Source of the DNA: Brachybacterium phenoliresistens
GTDB lineage: Bacteria; Actinomycetota; Actinomycetes; Actinomycetales; Dermabacteraceae
Direction: 5' to 3'
DNA: 64,000 bases
NCBI RefSeq assembly: GCF_000576425.1
Contig: NZ_KK070002.1
Location: 1-64,000 of the forward strand
Positions 25,132 to 35,663 of the stretch are shown here, in pieces. The position numbers were made by a program, and so were the translations under genes. Position 1 is the stretch's first letter, and the number at the start of each line of letters is the position of its first letter. The notes under the pieces are model-generated. The model searched no databases, had not been told where the DNA came from, and saw only the letters and a program-made list of their open reading frames with translations.

Positions 25132-26325
25132 TCAGGCGCGGAAGCCCAGGAGGTGCTGCATGGCCAGCTGCTGCAGGCGCACGAAGCCGTAGTTGCGCTC
25201 GCCGGCCTTGTCCGCGTCGAACTCCTCGAAGGAGGAGCGGTCCGCGAGCAGGTCCGCGAGGGTCTCGCCCTCGGCGAGCGTCGGCTGCGCGAGCTCCTCG
25301 ATGCCGGAGTAGGCCAGCGCCTCCTGCACCTCGGAGTCGGCGCGGAAGGCCAGGGCGCGCTCCTTGAGCATCAGGTACATCTCCATGTTCGCGGCGGCGG
25401 AGTCGTACTGGCCGGTCTCGTGCTCGGTGCGTGAGGGCTTGTAGTCGAAGTGGCGGGCGCCCTCGTAGGCGCCGGGCTTGGACGGGAAGCCGTTCTCGAG
25501 CAGGTCCACGGTGAAGAAGGCGCTGATCAGGTCGCCGTGGCCGAAGACGAGGTCCTGGTCGTACATCGGGCCGTGCTGGCCGTTGAGGTCGATGTGGAAG
25601 AGCTTCTCGCTCCAGAGCGCCTGGGCGAGGCCGTGGGTGTAGTTCAGGGTGGCCATCTGCTCGTGGCCGGTCTCGGGGTTGATGCCCACGATGTCGCCGT
25701 GCTCGAGCTGCTCGATGAAGGCCAGGGCGTGGCCGACGGTGGGCAGGAAGATGTTGCCGCGGGGCTCGTTCGGCTTGGGCTCGAGGCCGATGCGCAGGTC
25801 GTAGCCCTTGTCCTTGATGTACCCGGCGACGGAGTCGATGCCCTCGCGGTAGCGCTCGAGGGCGGCGAAGTGGTCCTTGGAGCCGTCGTACTCGGTGCCC
25901 TCGCGGCCGCCCCACATGACGAAGGTCTTCGCGCCGAGCTCGGCGGCGAGGTCGACGTTGGCGAGCACCTTGCGCAGGCCGAAGCGGCGCACGGAGCGGT
26001 CGTTCGAGGTGAACGCGCCGTCCTTGAAGACGGGGTGGGCGAAGGTATCGGTGGTGACCATCTCGATGACCAGGCCGGTCTCCTCGGTGACGGCCTTGAG
26101 CTGGTCGATGATCCGCTGGCGCTCCTCGGGGGTGGCGTCGAAGGGGACCACGTCGTTGTCGTGGAAGGTGAAGCCCCAGGCGCCCAGCTCGGCGAGCTTG
26201 CGGATGTGGGCGGCCAGCTCGAGCGCGGGGCGGGTGGCCAGGCCGAACTGGTCGCGGGCCTCCCAGCCGGTGGTCCACAGCCCGAAGGAGAACTGGTCAT
26301 CGCGGGTGGGGGTGGGTGCGGTCAT
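25132..26325 (-). CDS. xylA: Xylose isomerase
   Basis: A 397-residue cytosolic enzyme converting D-xylose to D-xylulose. It is of the actinobacterial (class I) length. The catalytic His is in [12 protein letters not shown] (~53), metal ligands are in [11 protein letters not shown] (~178) and GHEQMATLN (~216), and [22 protein letters not shown] (~240-262) is the family signature. ATGGAGGAGCACC precedes the ATG, which fixes the start; an in-frame upstream extension exists but crosses the operator. It is divergent from the ROK regulator, sharing a 115-bp control region with a clear operator. Confidence 0.96.
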   Translation of the reverse strand: MTAPTPTRDDQFSFGLWTTGWEARDQFGLATRPALELAAHIRKLAELGAWGFTFHDNDVVPFDATPEERQRIIDQLKAVTEETGLVIEMVTTDTFAHPVFKDGAFTSNDRSVRRFGLRKVLANVDLAAELGAKTFVMWGGREGTEYDGSKDHFAALERYREGIDSVAGYIKDKGYDLRIGLEPKPNEPRGNIFLPTVGHALAFIEQLEHGDIVGINPETGHEQMATLNYTHGLAQALWSEKLFHIDLNGQHGPMYDQDLVFGHGDLISAFFTVDLLENGFPSKPGAYEGARHFDYKPSRTEHETGQYDSAAANMEMYLMLKERALAFRADSEVQEALAYSGIEELAQPTLAEGETLADLLADRSSFEEFDADKAGERNYGFVRLQQLAMQHLLGFRA

Positions 26326-26351
26326 GGTGCTCCTCCATCGGAACGGTCGCC

Positions 26352-26372
26352 TTAGTAAGTTACCGTTACTAA
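26352..26372. promoter_or_regulatory. XylR-type operator between xylA and the ROK regulator
   Basis: TTAGTAA (26352-26358) and TTACTAA (26366-26372) are perfect inverted arms around 7 nt; an inner palindrome GTAAGTTAC is at 26355-26363. The site overlaps the xylA -10 on the minus strand, as expected for a repressor released by xylose. Confidence 0.85.
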
Positions 26373-26400
26373 TGTAGACGTGGGACCCTGGTCCGCACAA
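26371..26400 (-). promoter_or_regulatory. Putative xylA promoter
   Basis: On the minus strand TTGTGC (26400-26395) and TACATT (26376-26371) are spaced by 18 nt. The -10 abuts and partly overlaps the operator. Confidence 0.55.
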
Positions 26401-26440
26401 CCCGAGCGCGCACATCCGATCCGGCAGAAGGAGCGCATCC

Positions 26441-27604
26441 ATGCAATCGACCGATCTGAGAGAGCACAACCTCTCCGTCGTGCTGCGCTCCCTGGTCGCC
26501 TCCTCCGAGCCGGCTTCCCGGGCCGCGATCGCGAAGGCCACCCGCCTGACCAAGCCCACCGTGTCCAAGCTCGTCGAGGAGCTGGTCGGGGCGGGCCTCG
26601 TGCAGGAGGGCTCCCCGCAGGTGCGCGGGACGGGCCGGCCCATCGTCCCCCTCTCCCCCGCCCAGGGGACGCTGGTGGCCCTGGGCCTGGAGGTCGCAGC
26701 CGATCACATCTCCTGCCTCGCCGTGGACCTGGCCGGCCGCGAGGTCTCCCAGCACACCGAGTACCTGCACGTCACCGCCCGCTCCGTGGATGCGGCCGTG
26801 GACCGCTCCGCCCGGCTCATCGCCGCCGCACGGACCGCGGCGGGCGCCGTGCCCACCGTGGGGATCTGCGTGGCGCTGCCCGGCCGCATCTCCCCCGACG
26901 GCTCGCGGGTGCTCTCGGCGCCCAACCTCGGCTGGACCGATGTCCCCTTCGTCGAGCGCCTGGCCGCGCACCCGCTGCTGGACGGGCTCCCCGTGCGCGC
27001 CCAGAACGACAACCGCCTGGCGGTGAACACGGAGCTGGACCGGCGCCCCGGCGCGTCCTTCCTCTACGTGCGCGGGAGCACGGGCGTGGGCGGCGCGATC
27101 GTGCTCGAGGGCTCGGTCCTGGACGGGCAGCACGGCTGGGCCGGCGAGATCGGGCACACCGTCATCGAGCAGGGCGGGGCGCGCTGCCGCTGCGGCCGCC
27201 GCGGATGCCTGGAGGCGTACGTGTCCTACCACGCGCTGCGCGAGCGCGCGGGCCTGAGCGAGGACGTCCTCATCGAGGACCTCGTGGACGCCCTGGCCCT
27301 GAGCACCGACCGGGCCGAGGTCATCGGCACCATCGGCCGCTCCCTGGGGCTCGCGATCGCGAACGCCCTGAACGTGCTCGACCTGTCGACCGTGGTCCTC
27401 TCGGGCTACCTCGCCCCGATCGCGGAGGAGATCTCGCCCGTCGTGCGAGCCACGGTGGAGGCCCATGCGCTGGCCGTGGAGGCCGGGCCGGTGACCATCG
27501 AGCGCTCGGACGGCCTCGCCGACCCCTCCCTGCGCGGCGCCGCCCGCGCGGCCCTGGACCCGGTGCTCACCTCCCCCGGCACCTGGATCCGCCAGCACGT
27601 CTGA
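26441..27604 (+). CDS. xylR: ROK-family xylose repressor (XylR-like)
   Basis: A 387-residue repressor. Residues ~8-65 are a winged helix ([20 protein letters not shown] as recognition region), and ~80-387 a ROK sugar-kinase-like domain with [20 protein letters not shown] and the zinc motif [11 protein letters not shown] (~248). The kinase ATP motif is not convincing, as is usual for ROK repressors. GAAGGAG precedes the ATG by 8 nt. It is divergent from xylA and the operator at 26352 lies between them, so control of xylA and possibly of the transporter by xylose is expected. Confidence 0.9.
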   Translation: MQSTDLREHNLSVVLRSLVASSEPASRAAIAKATRLTKPTVSKLVEELVGAGLVQEGSPQVRGTGRPIVPLSPAQGTLVALGLEVAADHISCLAVDLAGREVSQHTEYLHVTARSVDAAVDRSARLIAAARTAAGAVPTVGICVALPGRISPDGSRVLSAPNLGWTDVPFVERLAAHPLLDGLPVRAQNDNRLAVNTELDRRPGASFLYVRGSTGVGGAIVLEGSVLDGQHGWAGEIGHTVIEQGGARCRCGRRGCLEAYVSYHALRERAGLSEDVLIEDLVDALALSTDRAEVIGTIGRSLGLAIANALNVLDLSTVVLSGYLAPIAEEISPVVRATVEAHALAVEAGPVTIERSDGLADPSLRGAARAALDPVLTSPGTWIRQHV

Positions 27605-27676
27605 CCGGCCCCGCCACGCGACCCCGAACACCCGGCCCCGCCGCGGGATCCCCGGCCCTCGTCCTGCGCGCGTCGA

Positions 27677-28702
27677 TCAGCGCGGGGCGGCGGTGGACTC
27701 GCGCTCGACGAGGTGGGTCTCGAGCTTGAAGGGGTGGGCGAACAGGCCCGGATCCGCGGAGAGGGCGAGCAGGCGCTCGACGGCCACCTGCCCCATAGAG
27801 AACAGCGGCTGATGCACCGCGGTGAGCTGGGGAAACGTCCAGCGCGCGATCATCGAGTCGTCGAAGCTGATCACGCTGAGGTCCCGCGGCACCTCGAGGC
27901 CGCGCTCGCGGGCCGCCCGCAGCACGCCCACCCCGAGGGTGTCGGAGACCGCGAAGATCGCGGTGGGCGGATCGGGCAGCGCCAGCAGCCGCTGGGCGCC
28001 GCGATGCCCCTCGGCGTAGTCGAAGTTCGCGCCGACCACGAGCTCCTCGTCGAAGGGCAGGCCGGCCTGCTCGAGGACGGTCCGATAGCCGAGCACGCGC
28101 TGGCGGGCCGGGATCGAATCGGCCGGCCCGGACAGCACCCCGATGCGGCGGTGCCCCAGCTCCACCAGACGCTGGACGGCGGCCATGCCGCCCTCCCAGT
28201 TCGTGGCGGAGATCGTCACCAGGCCGCGCACCTCCTCGTGATGGACCACCGGGTCCACCACGATCAGCGGCAGGTCCAGGTCGCGGCTCCAGCGCACGTG
28301 CTCGGGCCCCACGGGCGTGGTCACCGCGACCACGCCGTCGATGCCGCGGGCGGCCAGATCCGCCATCCAGCCCCGGGACAGCGGGGCCAGGCGCTCCTCG
28401 CGCTGCGCCTTCATGACCAGCAGCTCGATGTCGGCACGGTGGGCCGCCTCCTCCGCCCCCTCGAGCACCTGCAGCTCGTAGGGGCTGGTCAGCGTGTTGA
28501 AGACGATGCAGACCCGCCGCCGGGGCGCCGGGGCGCGACGGCGGGGCTCGTAGCCCATCTCCTGGGCGACGGCGGTGACCTCGAGGCGGGTCTGCTCGCG
28601 CACGTCGTCGCGGCCGTTCATCACCTTCGAGGCGGTGGCCAGCGAGACCCCGGCCGCGCGCGCCACCTCCGTGAGGGTCACCCGGGACTCCTTGGGCACC
28701 AT
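27677..28702 (-). CDS. LacI-family transcriptional regulator
   Basis: A 341-residue repressor: helix-turn-helix VTLTEVARAAGVSLATASKVM (~8-28), hinge with basic RRRAPAPRRR (~53-62), effector domain with ISFDDSMIARWTFP (~265). AGGAGGTGG precedes the ATG by 5 nt, which sets the start. It is divergent from the CUT1 importer and oxidoreductase operon at 29185-35393, which it most likely controls, and has a palindrome GGAACGTTCC 41 bp upstream for autoregulation. Confidence 0.9.
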   Translation of the reverse strand: MVPKESRVTLTEVARAAGVSLATASKVMNGRDDVREQTRLEVTAVAQEMGYEPRRRAPAPRRRVCIVFNTLTSPYELQVLEGAEEAAHRADIELLVMKAQREERLAPLSRGWMADLAARGIDGVVAVTTPVGPEHVRWSRDLDLPLIVVDPVVHHEEVRGLVTISATNWEGGMAAVQRLVELGHRRIGVLSGPADSIPARQRVLGYRTVLEQAGLPFDEELVVGANFDYAEGHRGAQRLLALPDPPTAIFAVSDTLGVGVLRAARERGLEVPRDLSVISFDDSMIARWTFPQLTAVHQPLFSMGQVAVERLLALSADPGLFAHPFKLETHLVERESTAAPR

Positions 28703-28743
28703 CGGTCCACCTCCTGCACCCCGCGCGATCGGACGTCTGTGCG

Positions 28744-28753
28744 GGAACGTTCC
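28744..28753 (-). promoter_or_regulatory. Operator-like palindrome upstream of the LacI gene
   Basis: GGAACGTTCC is a perfect 10-bp palindrome with a central CG, 41 bp before the LacI start codon. Confidence 0.45.
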
Positions 28754-29082
28754 GAGCATCGTACCTCAGATTTCGAAAACTCCGGCTTCTTTCGAGGCGG
28801 CGAGGACACCTCGGGGGCCTCGCGCCGGCGCCCCGGTCCGCCCGCGGCGGCAGCGGCTCCCCCGGCCCGCCGGCCGACGCTCCGCGCCGCCGCCCGCCCG
28901 CCGGCGGCGCCCGCTCGTCGCGCCGCTCCGGCGCCCTGCGGGGCCGCGAGAGCAGTGCCGGACGGACCCGATGACGACGCCTCGACGGGCGAGCGCTTTC
29001 CATCTCGTTTCCATCGATGCAAGCCTCTGACCAGCCCATCCGCACTTCCTGGACGCCCGTGCATCACGATCGGGCATCGGCC

Positions 29083-29111
29083 TTGACCCGGCGCTCGTTG
29101 CTTTGTAAATT
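29083..29111 (+). promoter_or_regulatory. Strong promoter of the CUT1-oxidoreductase operon
   Basis: TTGACC (29083-29088) and TAAATT (29106-29111) with a 17-nt spacer, a near-consensus sigma-70-type promoter about 70 bp upstream of the first gene. Confidence 0.8.
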
Positions 29112-29184
29112 AGCCACACTTATTCCGGTGCGGACCGCGCACCGCCCAGCTCGGCACTGTCGACGGCGACCCCAGGAGCACACC

Positions 29185-30504
29185 ATGCACACCCCGAACC
29201 TCTCGCGACGTTCCCTGCTCGGCCTCTCGGCCGGCGCCTCCGCGATCGCCCTGGCCGGCTGCGGCACCGCCGGACCGGGCGCCGGAGGCGGCGGCGGGGA
29301 CACCGCAACTTTCTGGGCCCTTTCCGGCCAGCCCAACGAAGGCATCTACGGCGACGCGGTCGAGGCCTTCAACGCCGAGGGCGAGGGCACGGTCGAGATC
29401 ACGTTCTTCCAGAACGACGCGTACAAGCAGAAGATCCGCACGGCCATCGGCGCGGGCGAGGCCCCGACGATCATCTACGGCTGGGGCGGCGGCGGTCTGC
29501 GCACCTACGCCGAGGAGTCCCAGGTCGACGACCTCACCGGGTGGCTCGGGGAGAACGCCGCCTTCCGCGACCGCTTCGTGGAGTCGGTGTGGGGCGCGGC
29601 GACGGTGGACGAGAAGGTCTACGCCGTCCCGCTCGGCTCCACGCAGCCGATCATCCTGTTCCACAACACGAAGGTCCTCGAGGACATCGGCGGCGCGGCC
29701 CCCGCGACCTGGGACGAGCTGCTGGACGTGGTGGAGAAGGCGAAGTCCGCGGGCGTGGCCCCGATCTCCCTGGCCGGCCAGTCCCGCTGGACCTCGATGA
29801 TGTGGCTGGAGTACCTGCTGGACCGCGTCGGCGGTCCGGAGGTCTTCGCCCGCATCGCGGCCGGCGAGCCCGACGCCTGGCTGGACCCCGCGGTCATCAC
29901 GATGGGCGAGCGGGTCCAGGAGCTGCTCGAGGCCAAGGCCTTCGCCGACGGCTTCGAGTCGATGGCCGCGGACTCCAACACCGACCAGGCCCTGCTGTGG
30001 TCGGACAAGGCCGCACTCATGCTCCACGGCGGCTGGACGTTCGGCTCCATGAAGGCCAGCGGCGGCGACTTCGTCCAGAGCGGCCGTCTGGGCTTCTCCG
30101 CCTTCCCCACCATCGAGGGCGGCAAGGGCGAGCTGAGCAACCTCGTCGGCAACCCCTGCAACTACCTCTCGATCTCCTCCTCCGCCACGGACGAGGCGAA
30201 GGAGGTCGCGAAGACCTACTTCCTGGACGGCTACATGACCGAGGACGTCACCAAGGCCATCGTCGAGTCCGGGGCCGTCCCGGTCGTGACCGGCCAGGAC
30301 GACGCCCTCGCCGCGAGCGAGGACGCCGAGTACCTGCAGTGGGTCTACACCTCCCTGCAGGATGCGCCCGCCTTCACGCAGTCCTGGGACCAGGCCCTGC
30401 AGCCCACCGTGGCCGAGACGCTCCTGGTCACCATCGAGCAGCTGTTCCTGGGCCAGGTCACCCCCGAGCAATTCGCGGAGACGATGAACGGGACGGCGGC
30501 CTGA
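29185..30504 (+). CDS. CUT1 ABC transporter sugar-binding lipoprotein
   Basis: A 439-residue COG1653-type binding protein. SRRSLLGLSAGASAIALAGC gives the lipoprotein signal with Cys ~26, followed by a glycine-rich linker. FQNDAYKQKIRTAIGAGEAPTI and the WTFGSMK/FPTIEGGKG regions fit the family's two-lobed fold. CCAGGAGCACACC precedes the ATG. It is the first gene of a six-gene operon with two permeases and three sugar-metabolic genes. The substrate is not readable; the downstream oxidoreductase-ThuA genes suggest a disaccharide or glycoside. Confidence 0.9.
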   Translation: MHTPNLSRRSLLGLSAGASAIALAGCGTAGPGAGGGGGDTATFWALSGQPNEGIYGDAVEAFNAEGEGTVEITFFQNDAYKQKIRTAIGAGEAPTIIYGWGGGGLRTYAEESQVDDLTGWLGENAAFRDRFVESVWGAATVDEKVYAVPLGSTQPIILFHNTKVLEDIGGAAPATWDELLDVVEKAKSAGVAPISLAGQSRWTSMMWLEYLLDRVGGPEVFARIAAGEPDAWLDPAVITMGERVQELLEAKAFADGFESMAADSNTDQALLWSDKAALMLHGGWTFGSMKASGGDFVQSGRLGFSAFPTIEGGKGELSNLVGNPCNYLSISSSATDEAKEVAKTYFLDGYMTEDVTKAIVESGAVPVVTGQDDALAASEDAEYLQWVYTSLQDAPAFTQSWDQALQPTVAETLLVTIEQLFLGQVTPEQFAETMNGTAA

Positions 30505-30506
30505 GC

Positions 30507-31451
30507 ATGACGACCGCCTCCCCCGCATCGGCCCCGGCCCGGGCACAGCGCCCGGGCCGGCGGCCTGCCGGCGCGCCCGAGCCCGTCCAGCTGTCCCACC
30601 TGCTGTTCGCGGCGCCCGCGCTGCTGTTCTTCACCGTCTTCGCGCTGCTGCCGCTGATCGGCGTGGTGGTGCTGTCCTTCACCACCTGGAACGGGATCGG
30701 GACGATCGAGTTCACCGGGCTGACCAGCTGGAAGGAGGCGCTGACCCGCTCCTCGACGTGGCACGGCCTGTGGCTGGTGATGCTCATGATCGCCGCGACG
30801 TGGCTGCTGCAGACCCCGCTGAGCATCCTGCTGGGGACCTTCCTCGCCGGGGCGCAGCGCTACCGCAACGTCCTCGCGATCCTGTACTTCCTGCCGCTGC
30901 TGCTGAGCTCCGCCGCGATCGCGATCACCTTCAAGTCCCTGCTGGACCCGAACTTCGGCCTGGCCAGCGGGCTGAACATCGCCTGGCTCGCGCAGAACTG
31001 GCTGGGCGACGCCCGCCTGGTGTGGGTGGTGCTGCTGTTCATCATCGCCTGGCAGTTCATCCCCTTCCACACCCTCATCTACCAGGGCGCGGTGCGGCAG
31101 ATCCCGGCGAGCATGTACGAGGCGGCGCAGATCGACGGCGCCTCCCGCGCGCGGCGCTTCCTCTCGATCACCCTGCCGCAGCTGAAGTTCACGATGATCA
31201 CCAGCTCGACGCTGATGGTGGTCGGTGCGCTGACGTACTTCGACATCATCTTCGTCCTCACCCAGGGCGGGCCGGGCGTGGCCACCCGCATCCTCCCCCT
31301 GGACATGTACCTCACCGGCTTCCGCGGCAACGAGATGGGCGTGGCCAGCTGCCTCGCCGTCATGCTCGTGGTGATCGGCCTGGGCCTCGCGCTCGGCGTG
31401 CAGAGCCTGGGCGGCAAGGACGCCTCCGCGAGCCAGATGGAAGGAGCCTGA
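30507..31451 (+). CDS. CUT1 ABC transporter permease (MalF/UgpA type)
   Basis: A 314-residue permease with six membrane segments, LSHLLFAAPALLFFTVFALLP being the first (~30-50). The EAA motif is EAAQIDGASRARRFLSITLP (~207). It starts 2 bp after the binding-protein stop. The first ~28 residues are Ala/Pro/Arg-rich and cytoplasmic. Confidence 0.92.
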   Translation: MTTASPASAPARAQRPGRRPAGAPEPVQLSHLLFAAPALLFFTVFALLPLIGVVVLSFTTWNGIGTIEFTGLTSWKEALTRSSTWHGLWLVMLMIAATWLLQTPLSILLGTFLAGAQRYRNVLAILYFLPLLLSSAAIAITFKSLLDPNFGLASGLNIAWLAQNWLGDARLVWVVLLFIIAWQFIPFHTLIYQGAVRQIPASMYEAAQIDGASRARRFLSITLPQLKFTMITSSTLMVVGALTYFDIIFVLTQGGPGVATRILPLDMYLTGFRGNEMGVASCLAVMLVVIGLGLALGVQSLGGKDASASQMEGA

Positions 31452-31453
31452 GC

Positions 31454-32266
31454 ATGAAGCGCAACTGGATCGGAGGCACCTTCGGCTGGCTGTGGCTGCT
31501 GGTCGTGCTCCTGCCCATCTACTTCGTGGGGATCACCGCCTTCAAGTCGATCTCCACCTACTTCGGCTCCAACCCGGTGCTGCCCTCGCTGCCGGTGGCC
31601 GTCGAGAACTTCACCGCGGTGCTCGAGGCCGACTTCGGCATGTACCTCCTCAACAGCGTCCTGGTGGCGCTGGGGACCGTGGTGCCGCTGGTGCTCATGG
31701 CCTTCATGGCCTCCTACGCGATCGTGCGCGGGGCGCGGCGGGTCTTCGCCCCGGTGCGCAGCATCTTCCTGCTGGGCCTGGCGATCCCCGTGCAGGCCAC
31801 CATCGTGCCGATCTACCTGCTCATCATCCAGATGCGCATGTACGACTCGCTGGCCGCGCTGATGCTGCCCGGCATCGCCTTCGGCCTGCCGCTGAGCATC
31901 CTCATCATCGCCAACTCGCTGCGCGACGTGCCCAACGAGCTGTTCGAGGCCATGTCCATCGACGGCTGCACGGAATGGCAGAAGATGTGGCGCCTCGCGC
32001 TGCCGATGACCCAGCCGGCGCTCGTGACCGTCGCCGTCTACCAGGCGCTCATGTCGTGGAACGGCTTCCTGTTCCCGCTGATCCTGACGCAGAGTCCTGA
32101 CAAGAGGACCCTTCCCCTGGCACTGTGGTCCTTCCAGGGCGAGTACGCGACCAACGTGCCCGTCGTCATGGCCGCCGTCGTCCTGTCCTCGATCCCGATC
32201 CTCGTCCTGTACGCCTTCGGCCGCCGCTACCTGGTCAGCGGCATGACCGCCGGCGCCGGCAAGTGA
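31454..32266 (+). CDS. CUT1 ABC transporter permease (MalG/UgpE type)
   Basis: A 270-residue permease, six hydrophobic segments, EAA loop EAMSIDGCTEWQKMWRLALP (~157). The start is 2 bp after the upstream permease's stop with AAGGAG as ribosome site (31441-31446). A cysteine in place of the usual alanine in the DGA core of the EAA loop is a small oddity. It completes the importer; no ATPase gene is in the operon. Confidence 0.92.
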   Translation: MKRNWIGGTFGWLWLLVVLLPIYFVGITAFKSISTYFGSNPVLPSLPVAVENFTAVLEADFGMYLLNSVLVALGTVVPLVLMAFMASYAIVRGARRVFAPVRSIFLLGLAIPVQATIVPIYLLIIQMRMYDSLAALMLPGIAFGLPLSILIIANSLRDVPNELFEAMSIDGCTEWQKMWRLALPMTQPALVTVAVYQALMSWNGFLFPLILTQSPDKRTLPLALWSFQGEYATNVPVVMAAVVLSSIPILVLYAFGRRYLVSGMTAGAGK

Positions 32267-32324
32267 CGCGACCCCACCCCGACCCGCGCCGCGCATCGCG
32301 CCGCGCAGAAGGAGGAGAGACTTC

Positions 32325-33577
<1,253 letters not shown>

Positions 33578-33581
<4 letters not shown>

Positions 33582-34276
33582 CCGACCCCCGCACCGCCCT
33601 CGTCGTCCGCGGAGGCTGGGACGGGCACCAGCCCGTCGAGGCGACGAACCTGTTCATCCCCTTCCTGGAGGAGAACGGGTTCACCGTCCGGATCGAGGAG
33701 TCCCCCGCGATCTACGCCGACGCGGAGTACATGGCCACGGTCGACCTCATCGTCCAGTGCAACACGATGAACACCATCGAGCGCCCCCAGTTCGAGGGGC
33801 TGCGCGCGGCGATCGAGGCCGGCACCGGCATGGCCGGCTGGCACGGCGGCATCGCCGACAGCTACCGCAACGAGTCCGACTACCTCACCCTGATCGGCGG
33901 CCAGTTCGGCTGCCACCCCGGCAAGCATCCCGACGAGCGCACCGGCGAGCAGTCCGACAACTACGTCCCCTACACGGTGAACATGCTGCCCGCGGCGGCG
34001 GAGCACCCGATCACCCGGGGCATCAGCGACTTCGACCTGGTCACCGAGCAGTACTGGGTGCTCTCGGACGACTACATCGACGTCCTGGCCACCACCACCC
34101 AGAAGGTGCGCGAGTGGGATCCGTGGAACCGCCCCGTCACCTCCCCGGCGATCTGGACGCGCCAGTGGGGCCGGGGCAGGATCTTCGTGTCGACCCCCGG
34201 CCACCGCGTCGAGGTCCTCGAGGACCCCAACGTCCGCACCATCATCGAGCGCGGCATGCTCTGGGCAGCCCGCTGA
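33578..34276 (+). CDS. ThuA-like protein (trehalose utilisation family)
   Basis: A 232-residue member of the ThuA family (class I glutamine-amidotransferase-like fold, PF06283). Typical stretches are ALVVRGGWDGHQPVEATNLF at the start, GMAGWHGGIADSYRN (~85) and the late RIFVSTPGHRVEVLEDP. ThuA proteins act with Gfo/Idh/MocA dehydrogenases in 3-keto-disaccharide metabolism; the precise reaction is not settled for most members. It overlaps the upstream oxidoreductase by 4 nt and lies 31 bp before the next one, so the three work together. Confidence 0.88.
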
Positions 34277-34307
34277 CCACCCCTTCGATCCCAGGAGAAC
34301 CTCGCCC

Positions 34308-35393
34308 ATGCGCATCGGCATGATCGGCTGCGGCAACATCGCCGCCCAGTACCTCGCCTCCTTCCCCCTCCTGCCCGATGTCGAGCTGGTCGCGGTCGCG
34401 GACCTCGACCCGGAGCGCGCCCGCGCCGTCGCCGCGGAGCACGAGGGCGTGCGCGCCCTCACCGTCGACGAGCTGCTGGTCGACGAGGCCGTGGACACCG
34501 TCCTGAACCTCACCATCCCCGCCGCCCACGCGGAGATCGACCTGCGGGCCATCGCCGCCGGCAAGAACGTCTACTCCGAGAAGCCCTTCGCCGTGGACAC
34601 GGCCGATGGCGCAGCGGTCCTCGCGGCCGCCGAGCAGCGGGGCGTGCTCGTGGGCAGCGCCCCGGACACCGTGCTGGGCACCGGCACGCAGACCGCCCGG
34701 GCGGTGATCGACGCCGGGAGGATCGGCACCCCCGTCGCGGCGACCGCCACCATGCTCACCCCCGGCCACGAGCGCTGGCACCCGAACCCGGACTTCTACT
34801 ACACCCCGGGCGGCGGCCCGCTGCTGGACATGGGCCCGTACTACATCCATGCCCTGGTCACGCTGCTGGGCCCGGTCTCCGCGGTGATCGGCGCCGGCAG
34901 CCGCTCCCGCGACGAGCGCGAGATCGGCTCCGGCCCGCGCGCCGGGCAGCGGATCCCCGTCTCGATCGACACCCACATCACCGGGGTGCTGGTCCACGCC
35001 TCCGGCGCGCTGTCGACGCTGGTCATGAGCTTCGACGCGGTCGCCACCTCCGCCCGGCCCATCGAGGTGCACGGCACCGAGGGCTCCCTCGCCGTGCCGG
35101 ACCCCAACCGCTTCGAGGGGGAGGTGTCGCTGCACAGCCTGGGCGGCGAAGGCTGGACGGACGTCCCCGTCAGCGCCGGCTACGTGGAGGCCGGCCGCGG
35201 CATCGGCCTGCAGGACATGGCCGTGCGCGGCTCCGACCTGCGCGCGAGCGGGAGGCTGGGACAGCACGCGCTCGAGGTCATGAACGCCGTGCTCGCCTCC
35301 TCGGTCAGCGGCGCGCGGATCGAGATCGCCAGCACGGTCGAGCGTCCCGAGGCCGTGCCGCTGCAGGATCTCCGCACCGCGGCGACGGCCTGA
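34308..35393 (+). CDS. Gfo/Idh/MocA-family oxidoreductase
   Basis: A 361-residue second oxidoreductase, shorter than and clearly different from the one at 32325. GMIGCGNIAAQYLASFP is the Rossmann start, SEKPFAVD (~90) holds the key lysine, and GGGPLLDMGPYYIHALVTLLG (~166-185) the catalytic Asp/His helix. CCAGGAG lies 9 nt before the ATG. It is the last gene of the operon and is followed at once by a perfect hairpin. The pair of distinct dehydrogenases suggests oxidation and re-reduction steps around a keto-sugar intermediate. Confidence 0.9.
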   Translation: MRIGMIGCGNIAAQYLASFPLLPDVELVAVADLDPERARAVAAEHEGVRALTVDELLVDEAVDTVLNLTIPAAHAEIDLRAIAAGKNVYSEKPFAVDTADGAAVLAAAEQRGVLVGSAPDTVLGTGTQTARAVIDAGRIGTPVAATATMLTPGHERWHPNPDFYYTPGGGPLLDMGPYYIHALVTLLGPVSAVIGAGSRSRDEREIGSGPRAGQRIPVSIDTHITGVLVHASGALSTLVMSFDAVATSARPIEVHGTEGSLAVPDPNRFEGEVSLHSLGGEGWTDVPVSAGYVEAGRGIGLQDMAVRGSDLRASGRLGQHALEVMNAVLASSVSGARIEIASTVERPEAVPLQDLRTAATA

Positions 35394-35400
35394 GACCCGC

Positions 35401-35434
35401 GGAGGGAGCATCGGCCCCGGCCGATGCTCCCTCC
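35401..35434 (+). terminator. Perfect hairpin after the oxidoreductase operon
   Basis: 16-nt arms GGAGGGAGCATCGGCC (35401-35416) and their exact complement (35419-35434) around CC, 8 bp after the stop codon. The strong stem without a T-run fits a GC-rich terminator. Confidence 0.8.
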
Positions 35435-35515
35435 GGGGCGGCCCGGCCATCGGCCCGGCCATCGGCCCGGCCGATGGGCCCTCCGGGGCGGCCCGACCGA
35501 TGGGCCCTCCGAGGT
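35435..35515. repeat. Tandem/palindromic GGCCCGGCCATC array
   Basis: CGGCCCGGCCAT occurs twice in tandem (12-bp period), and GGCCGATGGGCCCTCCGGGG / GACCGATGGGCCCTCCGAGG gives a longer direct repeat with a 36-bp period. The array runs on from the hairpin and shares its CATCGGCC/GGCCGATG core. Confidence 0.65.
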
Positions 35516-35554
35516 GGCCGGAGCGGACTCCCTGCCACGTTCCCAGAATTTCGT

Positions 35555-35566
35555 CGAAACGCTTCG
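35555..35566 (+). promoter_or_regulatory. LacI operator upstream of its own gene (xyloglucan regulon site 1)
   Basis: CGAAACGCTTCG, palindromic apart from one pair, about 100 bp before the LacI start. It is preceded by AGAATTTCG, a flank shared with the site at 40734. The same CGAA-CG-TTCG pattern is found at 41627. Confidence 0.75.
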
Positions 35567-35663
35567 CCTGCATGGTCCACAATGGACCTGTCGCCCGGCA
35601 CCCGGGCGGCCAGGATCACCGACGGCGCGCCGCATCGGCCGCGTCCGAGACAGGACACGCAGC

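Larger units (their letters stand above)
28703..29184. other. Divergent control region
   Basis: 482 bp between the LacI gene and the CUT1 binding-protein gene. It holds the palindrome at 28744, TTTCGAAA at 28771-28778, a CG-rich stretch without visible genes (28795-28980), a LacI-like half site GCGCTTTCCA near 28993, and the promoter at 29083. Confidence 0.6.
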
